A DNA stretch of 64,000 bases, taken from NCBI GenBank assembly GCA_023974075.1, contig CM043797.1, positions 37,514,666 through 37,578,665 of the forward strand. Direction: 5' to 3'. Position numbers and translations under genes: made by a program. The notes beneath the pieces were generated by a model, which was not told where the DNA came from, made no database searches, and saw only the letters and a list, made by a program, of their open reading frames with translations. The DNA comes from Chaenocephalus aceratus (taxonomy: Eukaryota; Chordata; Actinopteri; Perciformes; Channichthyidae). Positions 34,103 through 46,089 of the stretch are shown piece after piece. The first letter of the stretch is position 1. Each line of letters starts with the position of its first letter.

Positions 34103-36250
34103 CAGGGACGGCCCTAGACTTTTGGGGGCCCTAAGCGAGCTTTGGCTTGGGGGCCCCTCGCGTTCTCACTACACACAACACGGAACCAACTTTTGTCTTA
34201 TGATGTTAGCATAGCACACATATTGTATAAATAAGCATGTAAACGCTGTGGACCTTACCTCCTCTAGGGGGTCCTCGCCTCCTCCAGGGGGGTCCGGGGG
34301 CATGCTCACTCGGGAAGATTTTTTTTTAAATATTGAAGTTAAAAGCATCAATCTGGTGCACTTTGAGAGCAAAATTAAGAGATCCATAGATCTCTCAACA
34401 CCCATAGAAAACAGAAGTGTAAACAGATTTTATTTTTCTTATATTTTACAAATCACTCCCCTTTTAAACTGTATTCTTGTTTTGTCATAGTATTTCATAA
34501 CATTTATTCTCTCTGTCTGTCCATGTCATAATGTTCACATAGAAACTAGCTGTCAATAGGAATATCATTCAGGAAGAATTATAATTTCATGCAAAAATCT
34601 GTCACAAAAAGAGGATGCACATTTAAATTCAGGTGTTGTTATGGCAACGTCAGTGGCCAAACAGCCACATTTACTGCTGCAAATACGTTCAAACATGCTG
34701 TCGACATGTAAAGCAGTGGCAACTATGCCACCATTTCAGCTGACTTTTTCTCAGAAATACTGTCACATAACATCCATATGTGTCAGTGCTAGGTTGATGC
34801 TTTGCTAAGCTAACTATGAAACACTTTAACTGACAGGACTCAGGATCAACTGTGTATTGTAAGGTAGCTTCTAGCTTCATGTCGAACAGTAACGGAGCGT
34901 CCACACTACAGCTCCAAAAATAGCTTGGAGCTGGGCGTGTCTGGAGCTTGGGGATTTTATTCAAGCAACACGACCAACAACCAATCACATGAATCTCCCG
35001 CCCCCGACATACAAAGCAAAAACCCCCGGGGATTTTATGCGAGCAATATATATATAAACTCCCCAAACAGGCGAAAACCTACCAGTTTTCCCCACTGTCT
35101 CTGCCACCTCCCTCCATGCCTGGTTCCTCCGGTTTGTATCCCGGTAGGTGAAGAGGGTCTGGTCATACAAAACCGGGTGATTCGCTACGGCGATAGTTAG
35201 TTTCTCCTCCGACTTTTTTTGAAATATAGAAATGAACGGCGGGATATCTCTCCCAGCTTAGACGCGGTTTGATTGGCTGGCGCTTCAGCTGTCAGATTTT
35301 GGGAAACGGGATTTGATTGGCTGGCGCTGGCTACTCCGGCGTCCAGGCGACCAGAAGTTGAACAATGTTCAACTTCTGGTAGCCTGGGTCGCCTGAGACG
35401 CCTCGCTCTGCTACCCACAATTCAGTTCGGCGAAAAAGCGCGGCTACGTGACGTCACCCCATTGAAAGTGAATGGGCAGCTTGGAGCTGCTTGGAGCTTT
35501 CGACGCTCTCGACGCTGTAGTGTAGACGGGCCGTAAGTCAACATTTCCCAGAGAGCTTTCTTTGAAATCACCAGGTAACGCTAAAAAACATAACATTTAG
35601 ATTGTATTACAAAGTGTTTATTTAATATATCTGGCTAGCAATAGCTACTTGCTAACGGTTTAGCTTACCCCCACGATTCAAAGTAACGTCAAAGTAGCTG
35701 TAATTTATGCTTTGCTTACATGTTTGCATAACTTGGAAGTTTACTGACATTTACATACCTTGTTCACCTGGCTCAAGTGGTGGCTCTGGGGTTGTTGTGT
35801 GAGCCACCACTTGAGAATTGTCGTATTTTTTAAGACATTTTTTTCTTACGTCCATCTTCAAAAACTCGTGAGTCCGACTGACAGTTTAAACATTGTCACA
35901 GCTCACAGGATAGGTACCTGTCAGCAATAACAGATGTTTATCTCCATTCAACTCTCTGGTTGGTCTGGTGTCTTGCCTCTGTTTCATTTACTGAACACAG
36001 GAAATTACAATCCTGCCGTCCTCTCTAGTGTCATGATGAGGTTCAGGTAAAGCATGGTTAATGTATTATATTATTGACTCAATCATATAATACATGACTT
36101 TGAGTGTAGGCAATTTAGGCATATAACAAAGTTAACTAAACATACTTATCACGGCGACGGTGTACTGAGATTATTTTATTTTGTTGTGCTAGGGGGCCCT
36201 TAGTGGCTGCGGGGCCCTAAGCTGTCGCTTAATGGGTCGGGCCGGCTCTG
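34103..36250. mobile_element. hAT element, non-autonomous, with CAGGGACGGCCCTAG terminus
   Basis: The left end CAGGGACGGCCCTAGAC and right end GGGTCGGGCCGGCTCTG are imperfect inverted repeats; GGGGGCCCTAAG occurs subterminally at both ends. AGTATTT lies beside both ends but not at exact positions. It contains the hAT internal module (34255-34400) and a nested Harbinger MITE. Confidence 0.65.
34893..35533. mobile_element. PIF/Harbinger MITE, copy 2
   Basis: Termini CGGAGCGTCCACACTACAGC and GCTGTAGTGTAGACGGGCCG, flanked by TAA (34890-34892, 35534-35536). It is the reverse-oriented relative of 21084-21695, sharing GACGTCAC and CCCATTGA words near one end. Confidence 0.92.
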
Positions 36251-36481
36251 AGTATTTGTATCCAACACACGAGATTTGTTCAGACAGATCTGTTGCTTCT
36301 TGGTAAGTTAATGGGTTCCGCCACTTACTGTATTTGTGAAGAACCGACTGTTTAATTGTGCGGGTTCCTTTTTAGGTAAACTGTTTGCCTACGGTAGCCG
36401 ACAGGTGCCAACGTGCTTCAGCGGACCAACACATTCCATTAGAAGAAACGCACTGCAACCTCAAAATCGAAATGTATGAAC

Positions 36482-37179
36482 TAGGGCTGTCAAGTTAACG
36501 CGTTAATAACGCGTTACCGCAATTTTTTTTTAACACCACTAATCATTTTAACGCGATTAACGCATGTGTATTTTTTTTTCTCGGCCGCCCCGTAGTTTCA
36601 GAGCGCATCGACTTTGAAATACCATCTACAAGCTGATGCTGACAGCCCCGCTCCTGCTGCCCGCTTGCAGCAGACCACACTTCCACGCTCACCGGCAGGC
36701 ACCGACTGGCTATTGTGAGGACCGGGAGGGTGTGTGGATGTGTGGCCCAAGCGAGCGAGAGAGAGACCTTACGTGTATTGTTGTTGTTAGCATCTGGTGC
36801 TAGCTAGCTGCGCTAACGGATATAAGGAGCTGTTTAAATGAAAACAGGAGCGACATTTCGCCACAACTGCGCCGAGCACTTGACTTGATGCAGGAAGCAG
36901 CGGGACATTGTAGGAGAAGTCAGCACACGCACACTCAGCACGGATAGTGCAACATGATTGCAGCGTCCAGGCAGCTCCCGTTCGAGCATATGCCTTGAGT
37001 TGCACATAGCTCCAATGATCCATCACACACACACACACACACACACACCACACACACCACAACACACACACACACACACACACACCACACACCACACACA
37101 CACACACACCACACACCACACACACACCACACACACACCACACACACACACACCCACACACACACACACACACACACAC

Positions 37180-37238
<59 letters not shown>

Positions 37239-37284
37239 CACCACACACACACACACACACACAACACACACACACACCACACAA

Positions 37285-37342
<58 letters not shown>

Positions 37343-37600
37343 ACTGTATTATTATATGATAGAGGTTCCAGGTTGAATTGAGGCGAATATTTGTAATGTT
37401 CAGAGGTTGTTGTGTTTAATATTCATGAGAATATTTGTCATTGTTCAAATGATAATAAACATTTGCATAAAGCAATTTGTCCACTCATATGTTGATAAGA
37501 GTATTACAAACTTGAAAAATATTCCTCTAAGGTACATTTAGAACAGATCAAAAATGTGCGATTAATTTGCGATTAAATTTTTAATCGACTGACAGCCCTA
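36482..37600. mobile_element. hAT-like element with TAGGGCTGTCAAG terminus
   Basis: Left TAGGGCTGTCAAGTTAACGCG-type end and right GACTGACAGCCCTA are inverted. GATTAA motifs recur near both ends. It contains a 319-bp CA microsatellite. No clear 8-bp duplication and no transposase. Confidence 0.7.
37024..37342. repeat. CA microsatellite with CCA interruptions
   Basis: About 319 bp of CA interrupted by CC or AA at irregular spacing; several spurious CV/HT repeat frames arise here on both strands. Confidence 0.95.
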
Positions 37601-38303
37601 ATATAACACAAGTGAAGAAATATCTTTACCAACTTGACGAAACATGCACAGGTCCCACACCGCTGGGACCGGAGAGCTTGTTGTATATCTGTAAATGACT
37701 AAGTTAGCTACGTTAGCTAGTTAGCTTAGAGCTAATCTGCATGTCTTAAATTGGCGAGAGGTTTCTTCATTTGCATGTGTTTGCACATTTGTGTTTTTAT
37801 GTTCACATCATTTTTGGAAACTGCAGCTTGCTTCCCCTAATGGAAATGTGTTGTGTCGGTTTAAAAACGCGTGTGCACCTGTCAGCCACCGTAGATCTCC
37901 CATACTAATAATAAAAAACTAAAAAAACTATTAGCGAGAGATAAAGAAGTGTCTGCGTCGTCAGAGGTCTCATTTCTCTGCCTCGTCCCCTCCTGCTGAC
38001 AGAGGGTCACAAAGCTTCTGGAATCCTGTCGAGAATGGCTGCTGGGCTGAAATCACTTGCAGGGTATTAGAGAATTTTAAGTTAATGTGTAATTATACAG
38101 TATATATATATATTAAAAAATTTTAAATAAGAAGAAATGACCAAAGCATTCATTTATATTGATGTATGGAGAATAGTGTACATTTGTTTCGTGTTATATA
38201 TATAAAAATTAAAAAAAGATTTATATTCATGGTGTTGCAGTCAGTAATTTAAGCTTTTAACTCTGCAAAGTTTCAGAATTTGTGTTCGTCACAGTCCGGA
38301 GGG
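37601..38303. other. 3' flank of the first SLC19A gene
   Basis: AT-rich, no gene recognised. An AATAAA-type signal for the minus-strand gene is not obvious within the first 100 bases beyond the stop. Confidence 0.4.
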
Positions 38304-41300
38304 TCATTTCTGACGGCAGCAGTGGGCTCTGTGTCGCTTCTCCCAAATGGTAAAAAGTCCCCGAAGTGAGAAAACGACAGCGATGAGTGAGAAGTAGCTG
38401 GCGTATATGGTGAACTGCAACAAGAAACAGACCATCACTTCATCTGCAGAAGACCTGAGTGACATTTTCTGATCTGCCTCCTCACCTGAGGAATGATGCC
38501 CAGGCCCAGCCCTCTGCTGTCCACCACCACAGAGGTGATGATGGTCTGCAGAGCCAACGCTCCAAAGTTATTCGCTCCAAACACCAGAGCATACCTCTCC
38601 ATCGTCAGGTCGGCTGCAATCTGGTACCTAAAAGAGAAGGATTGTTTACTTAAATACACGATTTCCTGTTCTGCCTGCAATAATAAACACGTCTCCCTTT
38701 TGATAAGACACCTCTTACATGGCTATTGTTATCAGCAGCATGTACAGGCACTTGAATACGATGTATCCGGCGTAGCAGACCCAGATGTTTCTGATGAAGG
38801 TCATGAGGAAGAGGGCTGCTGCTCCGAGGCCAGAGAAACCCCCGAGAGCCAGCTCCCCCCACTGATCCCACCTCACCTCCGTGAAGCCGATACCGTACGC
38901 TGTGGCTGCTCCTGCAAAACACACCCATCTGGTTTTATAGTAGAGATGACAATTTGAAAGGCACTGAGAAAATGATTTGATATTATATTATATATATATA
39001 TATATAGCAGCCAAAGCCCTTTTTTAATCAATGACATACTTTGAATATGTTATAATAGAATCATTTAAATATTTGTAGCTTTTTTATCTTAGTATTAGAA
39101 TTACTGGTAATTTACTTCAGTATTTTTATTTGTATGTGAGGGGAAAACATACTTGTAGCCGAACCACATTGTTTTTACAGCTTAGAAATTCAGACTTTTA
39201 CACAAAAATATGAACTGCATGAAATATTTGTTTTAAAGTAGATTAAACTCCAATATTATATTTAACTACCCAAAAAGACAATGAGTGAGTTGACATCAAA
39301 TGATATCCTACTAAGCAAAAAAAAGCTATTTTGATAATTGTTTTCTTCGCTTGTTCATCCATAATTTCATAGTTCTATCTTATCAAACATGAATATTTCT
39401 GCTTTCCTGCAATGGGTACTTTACTCTTACTACTTCAACGTTGTCCTGGTCTACTTTAACTAAGTACCATTATCATTATGGATCTTCACATGTGATTTGA
39501 TTTTAGTAATGCATACTTTCCACTGGATGTTGCTCACCTAACAGGTTGGACACTGCCTCCACGCCTCCATTGTAGATGCTGCCATTTTGAGAAGGCTGCA
39601 CATGCTCCCACAGAACCTGCAATTTACATTACTTAGGATCATTAAGGAGAGGCACAACATACCTTAAGAACCTGAAAAGAGCATACTAGGGCCCCATTTA
39701 AAGGCTCACTATGCAAACCAAGCAGGTGTACAGCTGAACATTTTCGTTTTCTTGCTTTGACAACTGACCTGCACATAGTTGGCTGTCTGGTTGTAGCCGC
39801 AGGTGGCCATCGCCCACCACACTGACCAGTAGAGCAGCTGTCTGGAGGAGTAGCACTGGAGGAAGTCTTTCCACAACTGGAGGAGGACTTGGCTGCAGCT
39901 TCTCGCACCAACCTCAAGGTCCTTATCCTTTTCATCGACTCCTTCTCCTGCTTCTTTCTCCACCATTTCCTCTCTTGGTTCCTCCAGGGAGACCTTTGCT
40001 CTCCGTGAGTGTTCTGTTGAATCCTCAGTCCCGTCTCCATGCGTCTTTATCCTCTCTGTCACTGTTTTATTTCTGTGGAAAAACATGCTCTGCCGTGGCA
40101 TTGGCAGGAGGCAGGCCACGGGGAGAGCGATGGAGGTGAGAACCAGAGTGAACACCAGGATGTTGTCGTAGGACATGAGCTGGAAGCTGAGCAGCAGCTG
40201 GCCCAGCACGGAGCCCACGGTGTAGCCCAGCAGCTGCACACTGCGGCAGTAAGACGTGGCCTTCCTGTAGCGCTTCAGATCCACCACACTGTAAGGAAGA
40301 AATGCAACATGACATGACAATCCCAACAAAGCACAATGTAACCCCCTGGTACCTTCCCGCATTCAAACCCTTTTCTGAGTGAAAGTACCAATGCATTGAT
40401 GTCAAGATACTCCATTACAAGTTCTGCAATCAAAATCTTTAAGTAGAAATACAGAAAAGTATCATCAGCAAAAAAGTTGAAAAATTGTCTCCATATGTGA
40501 TATATTATATCTGACATGATTACATTTTAAATATTGTTGCATCAAGTAGCATTTTGCTGTTTGAAATGCGCATTATTTTATCTCTTTGTACCTTTTACAG
40601 TTATGTCAATAGTTTTGTCTTTAGAGACACATGTTTAAAGTTTTTCATGTGTTATTATTGCAATATCTTCATCCGTGAACTAAATGTGTCGCATACAGGA
40701 AAAAGTAGAGTAGTGCAACATTTAGCTTACCTGATGGTATAAAGTAGCATTACATGGAAAAATAACTCAAACTTCTATTTAAAGTTGATATTATGCTCAA
40801 TTTCAGGTTCATATTGGTATTGTGTGCCTCTACTGTGACATGTCTCTAAACAACTTCAGGGGGTTGTAGTCTTTGCAGACCGTTTACATGCACAACAACC
40901 TATATAACACACTACAGGAAAGGGAGAACCCCAAGAAGCATACTAGGGCCTCTTTAAGAACAGTACTTGAGTATACTGTACTCAGTTACTTTCCACTGCC
41001 AGTATTGGTGCCTTGCTCTGCATGTTCAAGCCGAGATAAATGAGTCACAAACCAACCGGACAAATCAGGATTTTATCTTTAATGTCCTTGAATTATCAGC
41101 AGTATTTGCAGCTTTATTGTGCTGTTTCATTTAGATTAGATGGTTGTAAAGATAATATATCCGTATGGTCAGTCAGCAAAGCATGATGTCAAAAAAGGTA
41201 CAAGACTTTTTTAGTTGTCAGATGTTACAAAACAGACACTCAAATTTGTATTTAAAATTGATTGGTATTTTGTGCCTCGACTGGGACATGTCTCTAAAAC

Positions 41301-43229
41301 CTTTAGGGTTGTAGCCTTTGCAGACCATTTACAACAACCTATATAACACACTAGGAAAACCCCAAGAAGCATAGGGCTGTCTAGTACTTGAGTATACTGT
41401 ACTCAGTTACTTTCCACCACTGCCAGTTTTAGTGCCTTGCTCAGCTCTTTGTGAATGACCTGTAGATGTAGGAGAAGTAGGCCACCTCGCTGGCTGTCAC
41501 CACCCCGTAGCAGAACTGCATGGCATGGCTGCTGCGACACTTCTGAGCCAGAGCAGCGTGGCCGTTGTGGCGAAGAGGGAGAGACACTGGAAGATAACCA
41601 CCGGTTTGTACCGCAGCCAATCAGTGAGCAGGAACACCGGCACCAGCACCGAGAGGTACGAGTACGTCCACACCGGGAAGATCTGGTTGTTTACCTGAAG
41701 AGGAAACACCATAGATACATACGATATGTATATAAGTTCATTTTAATTCATTTCTTATTTCATTTGTATTTTTACTTTTGATTTTATCTTTAATTGTATT
41801 AACCTGTGTGAATCGGTGGTGTCCTGTTTTTCATCCATACCCTGTTGCTGTTTGAACTACTGCATTTCCCCACAGGGATTAATAAAGGTCCATCTTATCC
41901 TATCTTATCTTATTTTATCTTACATGTTGACATGATCTGTACATAGCGAAATCGAAGCTTTTATGATACTGATTTTTATCCGTAATGAGTATTGTACTGA
42001 AGTCTGAAAAGTGTTTCACCAACTTTGTTATTTTGTAATGATTTAACATGTAAATGCAATTTCTGCCAGTTCGAAAAGTAATCACGTTAGGCCTTCTAGC
42101 AGAGCAACATATGGTTAATTACTTTCTTGATTAATCATCTGGGAAACCTTTAGCAAAAATATGATTTGTTTCAAGAAAAGAACACACCAAGATATTTAGG
42201 GTCAAAAATGTGTCTATGTGCTCAGATGTTTTTTCATAGGAAAAACCTGCCTTTCATGAAGCATATTCAAGCAGCAGCCTCTACACCAGTACTTCTCAAA
42301 GTGTGGTCCGCGGACCACTGGTGGTCCGTGAGCGCCCCCTAGTGGTCCGTGAGTATATTGGTAAAATTTCACATTTGAAATAAATAAATACATTTCAGTT
42401 TTCCGCACTCTCGCGGGAATATCTCTACAACGGAGCGAGCTTAAGTTTAACTTTCGATTGCATGATATAGCCCAGCGCAACACCTTCATCACACATGTTG
42501 CCACTTGTTTGTACCATTTTCAGGCGATTTTTAATCTGTTCAAATCTGATATTTGTGGAGTTAGGTGGTCCACGAGTGTTTTTTTATTGGTTAAGTGGTC
42601 CTTGGTGTGAAAAAGTTTGAGAAACACTGCTCTACACCAACACTGAAACACACGAGCACACACTACAGTTAAAAAAAGCAGAAATCAAATCTGAGCTGAC
42701 AGAAAATGCTCCGTTTTTGTTCAATACACACAGTTAAGCTCACACACACTATGTTATGAACATAGGTTCACCTACTGAATTAAAAACAGAACAAATGAAC
42801 CAAAGAAAGTGAAAACCATGAAGCAGATTCAGGCAGTAAAATTATAGATTCACACTTAAAGTATTATCCTACAGAACAGTACAGTTTACAGAGAAGAAAT
42901 AACATCTGATCCTTTACAACGAACACTATCTGCTATTTTTAGTTTTGTACATTGTTATCCACCATTTTTAGAATAACAGTATTCTGATTACGTCTTTTTT
43001 GATGTAGTGATTACAGTTACCTATTTTTGTATCCGGACTACGTATTGCCTGATGATGAGCTGAAGTCATTTCTCTTTCTTACCTGTTCTGTTGTCAGGTT
43101 CTTGTCCGGTCCGGTCAGGTAGGGGGTGAGGAAAGGCTCCAGGGGTTTCACTGTGCTGAAGAATCCGTAGAGACACAGCAGAGTAGTGGGATACCTCCAG
43201 TCTGCCTGCCACCTCCTCACTGCCTCCAT
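38304..43229 (-). CDS. slc19a3: SLC19A3-like thiamine transporter, copy A
   Basis: Seven minus-strand exons with matching phases: 43083-43229, 41460-41694, 39769-40288, 39538-39616, 38719-38911, 38486-38627, 38304-38414. Exon 1 starts [20 protein letters not shown] and shows [14 protein letters not shown], the SLC19 signature. Exon 2 has [13 protein letters not shown] and [13 protein letters not shown]; exon 3 has [35 protein letters not shown] and the long acidic cytoplasmic loop. Exons 5-6 give [14 protein letters not shown] and [19 protein letters not shown]19A3 imports thiamine across the plasma membrane through 12 helices. SLC19A2 or A1 are less likely because daw1 is the neighbour, as in human. 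Exon 2 carries a frame break (about 41516-41526). Confidence 0.88.
40780..41455. repeat. local duplications in intron 2 of SLC19A3 copy A
   Basis: About 40795-41030 resembles 41240-41452 (shared AACCTATATAACACACTA, CCCCAAGAAGCATA, GAGTATACTGTACTCAGT), and 41030-41190 resembles 43387-43520 upstream of exon 1 (AGCTTTATTGTGCTGTTT, TGGTCAGTCAGCAAA). The phrase near CCCCAAGAAGCATACTAGGG is also the end of an abundant fish MITE. Confidence 0.7.
41460..41694 (-). pseudogene. slc19a3: SLC19A3 copy A exon 2, with a frame break
   Basis: The exon is 235 bp; 239 would satisfy the phases on both sides. The frame is lost where CATGCCATGCAG occurs (minus strand). Before it the protein reads [10 protein letters not shown], after it, in another frame, [20 protein letters not shown]. 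Comparison with the family suggests four missing bases. Confidence 0.75.
41825..41935 (+). repeat. L2-type retroposon tail with TTATC repeats
   Basis: CCACAGGGATTAATAAAGGT followed by (CTTAT)n is a common 3' tail of fish L2/SINE retroposons. It lies in intron 1 of SLC19A3 copy A. Confidence 0.5.
42287..42629. mobile_element. hAT MITE, copy 2 (CAGTGCTTCTCAAAG family)
   Basis: Nearly the same sequence as 17092-17445, with CTCTACAC duplicated on both sides (42279-42286 and 42630-42637). It lies in intron 1 of SLC19A3 copy A. Confidence 0.95.
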
Positions 43230-44078
43230 TTTCTGTCAGGTGTGTATTCTGTATGTGTTTATGTTCCTCTGCATGCTACTCTCTCCGTGTTGCCTCCTTG
43301 CCTGGAAACACTTCTGGTTGTTTGAAGTGTTGTACTTGTTTTGTAAATCAACTACCCGGTCAAAGAGCAGTTTTCGCCTGACGACGTTCAAGCCAAGATA
43401 AATGTGTCACAAACCAACGAGACAAATCAGGATTTATTATAGTAATTGCAGCTTTATTGTGCTGTTTGATTTAGATTAGATTATTATAAAGGTAATATCA
43501 AAAACCCCCATGGTCAGTCAGCAAAAATGCATAAGCAAAATGTCAGATGTTACAAAACACACAGTAACAGCAGACAGGTCCTCACGTCAGTGAAAAAGTC
43601 AAATAAGATGCAAGTTAAATATATTTGTTTAATGGGGATTTCTTTCTTTTGGGTTTATGTATGACCTAAGAACAGATTGGCCTTTTCTTTTTAAACACTG
43701 AGTGGCATTTTTGCTCGCATGTAAAATGATTAAATTATATGTTGTTCTAATTTTGTATCACATGTGCATTTTCCAATGTGAAGTATCGCCTACACTGAGA
43801 TCTACGGAAGAGGATAAGGGCCATGTGTGATTCATTTTAGATTGAACCAAAAGAGATTTTTATTTTAGTCTTGAGATTAAAATCATAATTCTGACTTTTT
43901 TGTGAGAATTCGGAAATGTTTTCTACTTTTGTTAAAATCTCACAAATAGTTCACACGTTGCTCTAATGCCATCCGTAGACAGCAGTGAGAAATTACCATT
44001 GTATTCCTCAGGGAACAGATGGAACAATCACCTGCTTGTTTTAATATTATTTAGACTGTAACAGTTTATTGATATTGT
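43230..44078. other. spacer between the two SLC19A genes
   Basis: 850 bp holding the promoter of copy A and the 3' flank of copy B. No TATA box is obvious. 43387-43520 repeats intronic sequence of copy A. Confidence 0.5.
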
Positions 44079-44463
44079 TCAGAAACGCTCCGCAGAGATC
44101 ACATCCCCACTGGACTCGTGTTCCTTGCTTTGTGTGAGTTCAGGATGTCTCTGATTTGTGCAGGCGGTGTATGTCCCTCGGATCAGAAAGAGCGCTGAGA
44201 TGAAGGCGTAGTAGCTGCCGTAGATGATGAACTGCAGGGAGAGCACTCAGTCATCCAAATCATCATTATTTTAGTCATGCAATGCATACATTTTCAAGAA
44301 CCCTGTCTACATGTAATAGCAAAGGATAACCACAAGGTGTCGCCCTATATTCACATTTTAGTTATCCAAAATAAATCTTACGTTCTTCCTCCAATTAGAG
44401 TTACATTCCTTGTGTTCTGTCATTGAAATAAAAAGGACAGAAATGATTTCCTGACGCACACAC

Positions 44464-44607
44464 CTGTGTCACAATGTCCAGGTCCCAGCGTGGCTTCATC
44501 AACGACCACAAGTGTTATAATGGTCTGTAGTAAAATGGCTACAAAAGTGTTGATACCGAAAGCCAAAGCGTAGCACTCCATGGAGAGGGTTCGATGCAAT
44601 CTGAAAT
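44464..44607 (-). pseudogene. SLC19A copy B exon with two one-base insertions
   Basis: The minus strand reads FQIAS, then after an extra C in AACCCTC the frame gives SMECYALAFGINTFVAILLQ and TIITLVVVDE. A second extra C in GGGACCTGG disturbs the end, where GLDIVTQ would be expected. Splice sites are intact. Confidence 0.7.
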
Positions 44608-44996
44608 CTAAAAAGACAAGTTATTAATATTTCAAAAGAAAAAACGTGAGGAATGAAACTAAGTACGTTTACTTAATTAATGTAGGCTACTTGAGTAACA
44701 TGCTGAGGTGCTTGTACTTCACTTTATGCTACTTAGTACTTTTACTCCACTACATTTTTAAGGCAATTTTTACTTTCACTCTGCTACATTCATGTTATGG
44801 TGTTAAGCTCCAGCTCCATCTTCTCCCCCTTGAATACAACATATTAATCCAATACAGTGTTAGCTACCCAGAATAAACTAAATAAAATGGAGAAATCAGA
44901 GAACTTATTCCACCAATGGTTCCTCCATATGCAGAGATATTGTTTGTTTTTTAAAATAAGAAACGGACATGGTGTGATATTCCACAGTGAGCTTAC

Positions 44997-45189
44997 GTTG
45001 TGATAGTAATGAGGAGCATGTAGCAGGACTTGAATATGACATAACCAGCGTAGCACGCCCAGATGCTGCTGGTGAGCGCCATGAGAAACACAGCACCCGT
45101 CGCCACTGCAGAGAACAAGCCCAGCGCCAGCTCCCCCCACACCGCCCAGGTCACCTTCAGGTGGCCCACGGAGAAGGCTGCTACAGCAC
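44997..45189 (-). CDS. SLC19A copy B exon, intact
   Basis: 193 bp, same length and phases as the copy A exon 38719-38911. It codes [20 protein letters not shown] and [19 protein letters not shown] without any break. Confidence 0.8.
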
Positions 45190-46089
45190 CTGTCCCACAG
45201 AGCAGAAGGGGTTATTAATCATCGGTAAGGTATTCCCGTGGACAACACCTCCTCCATGCTTCATCATCCTTACACTTATTTATTTGAACGCAGCTCCTAA
45301 ACTTATGCACACACGTTTCTTTAGCCTCCGCAGCTTTCACCCGGCTCTTGGAATCCACTATCAGCAATAATCTGAGAATCCATTACCTCCTATCTCTATC
45401 TCCTTAATTGAAGGAATTACTCTTCTTCTTCTCATGCTGAGCCAGGTTGAGCGTAAACAAAAGCCATGGTGCTGCCATTCCCTTTCTAAATTCACGTGTT
45501 CCAAGTTTTCTTTCTATAGCAGATAGGTCCATGTTCCATCAGACATGGCCGTTTTTAATTGCATTGTTTTTGCTCTGTTTTTCCACTTTACTCGATAAAA
45601 TGTGCTTGTGCTGCAGTCCCCATAAAACATGCACAATCAAGGGTTAACCATGTAACCCATGTGAAAGCAACCTGCACTGCATGTATACGACTTTCACTCG
45701 CACCTGCACATACCTTCATGTGGACTACTCTTACGTATTATGTTCATTCAGCTGATCAGTGTTTTATCGTATTTTAATTTAATTTAAATGTAATTGTTTA
45801 TCTGGCAGGGACCATGCACAGTAATGAACACTTAAAACATTCAAATGTGTCAAGCGTAACAGTGCCAGATTTAGCTTTGAGCTAATTTCCATCCGCAGTC
45901 CCTCACATAAAACATTTAAGAAAAGTACATTTTACAAACATAGCAAAAACAAAATACATGATGCAAGAGCAGCATAGACAAGTATTTACCACATGACAGT
46001 ACAATATAGCAGCAACGACAGTATGTTAGTATTGTTATTTCTATTCATATTCTTAAGTACAAACCCTACCACTCTACACAGACCAATAA
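45190..46089. other. intron of SLC19A copy B, repeat fragments only
   Basis: The region 45780-45910 (CAGGGACCATGCACAGTAAT) resembles a common fish retroposon. Nothing else is recognised. Confidence 0.4.

Noticed and set aside
36787..37359. Cys-Val and His-Thr repeat ORFs
   Set aside because: Same artefact, from the 319-bp CA tract.
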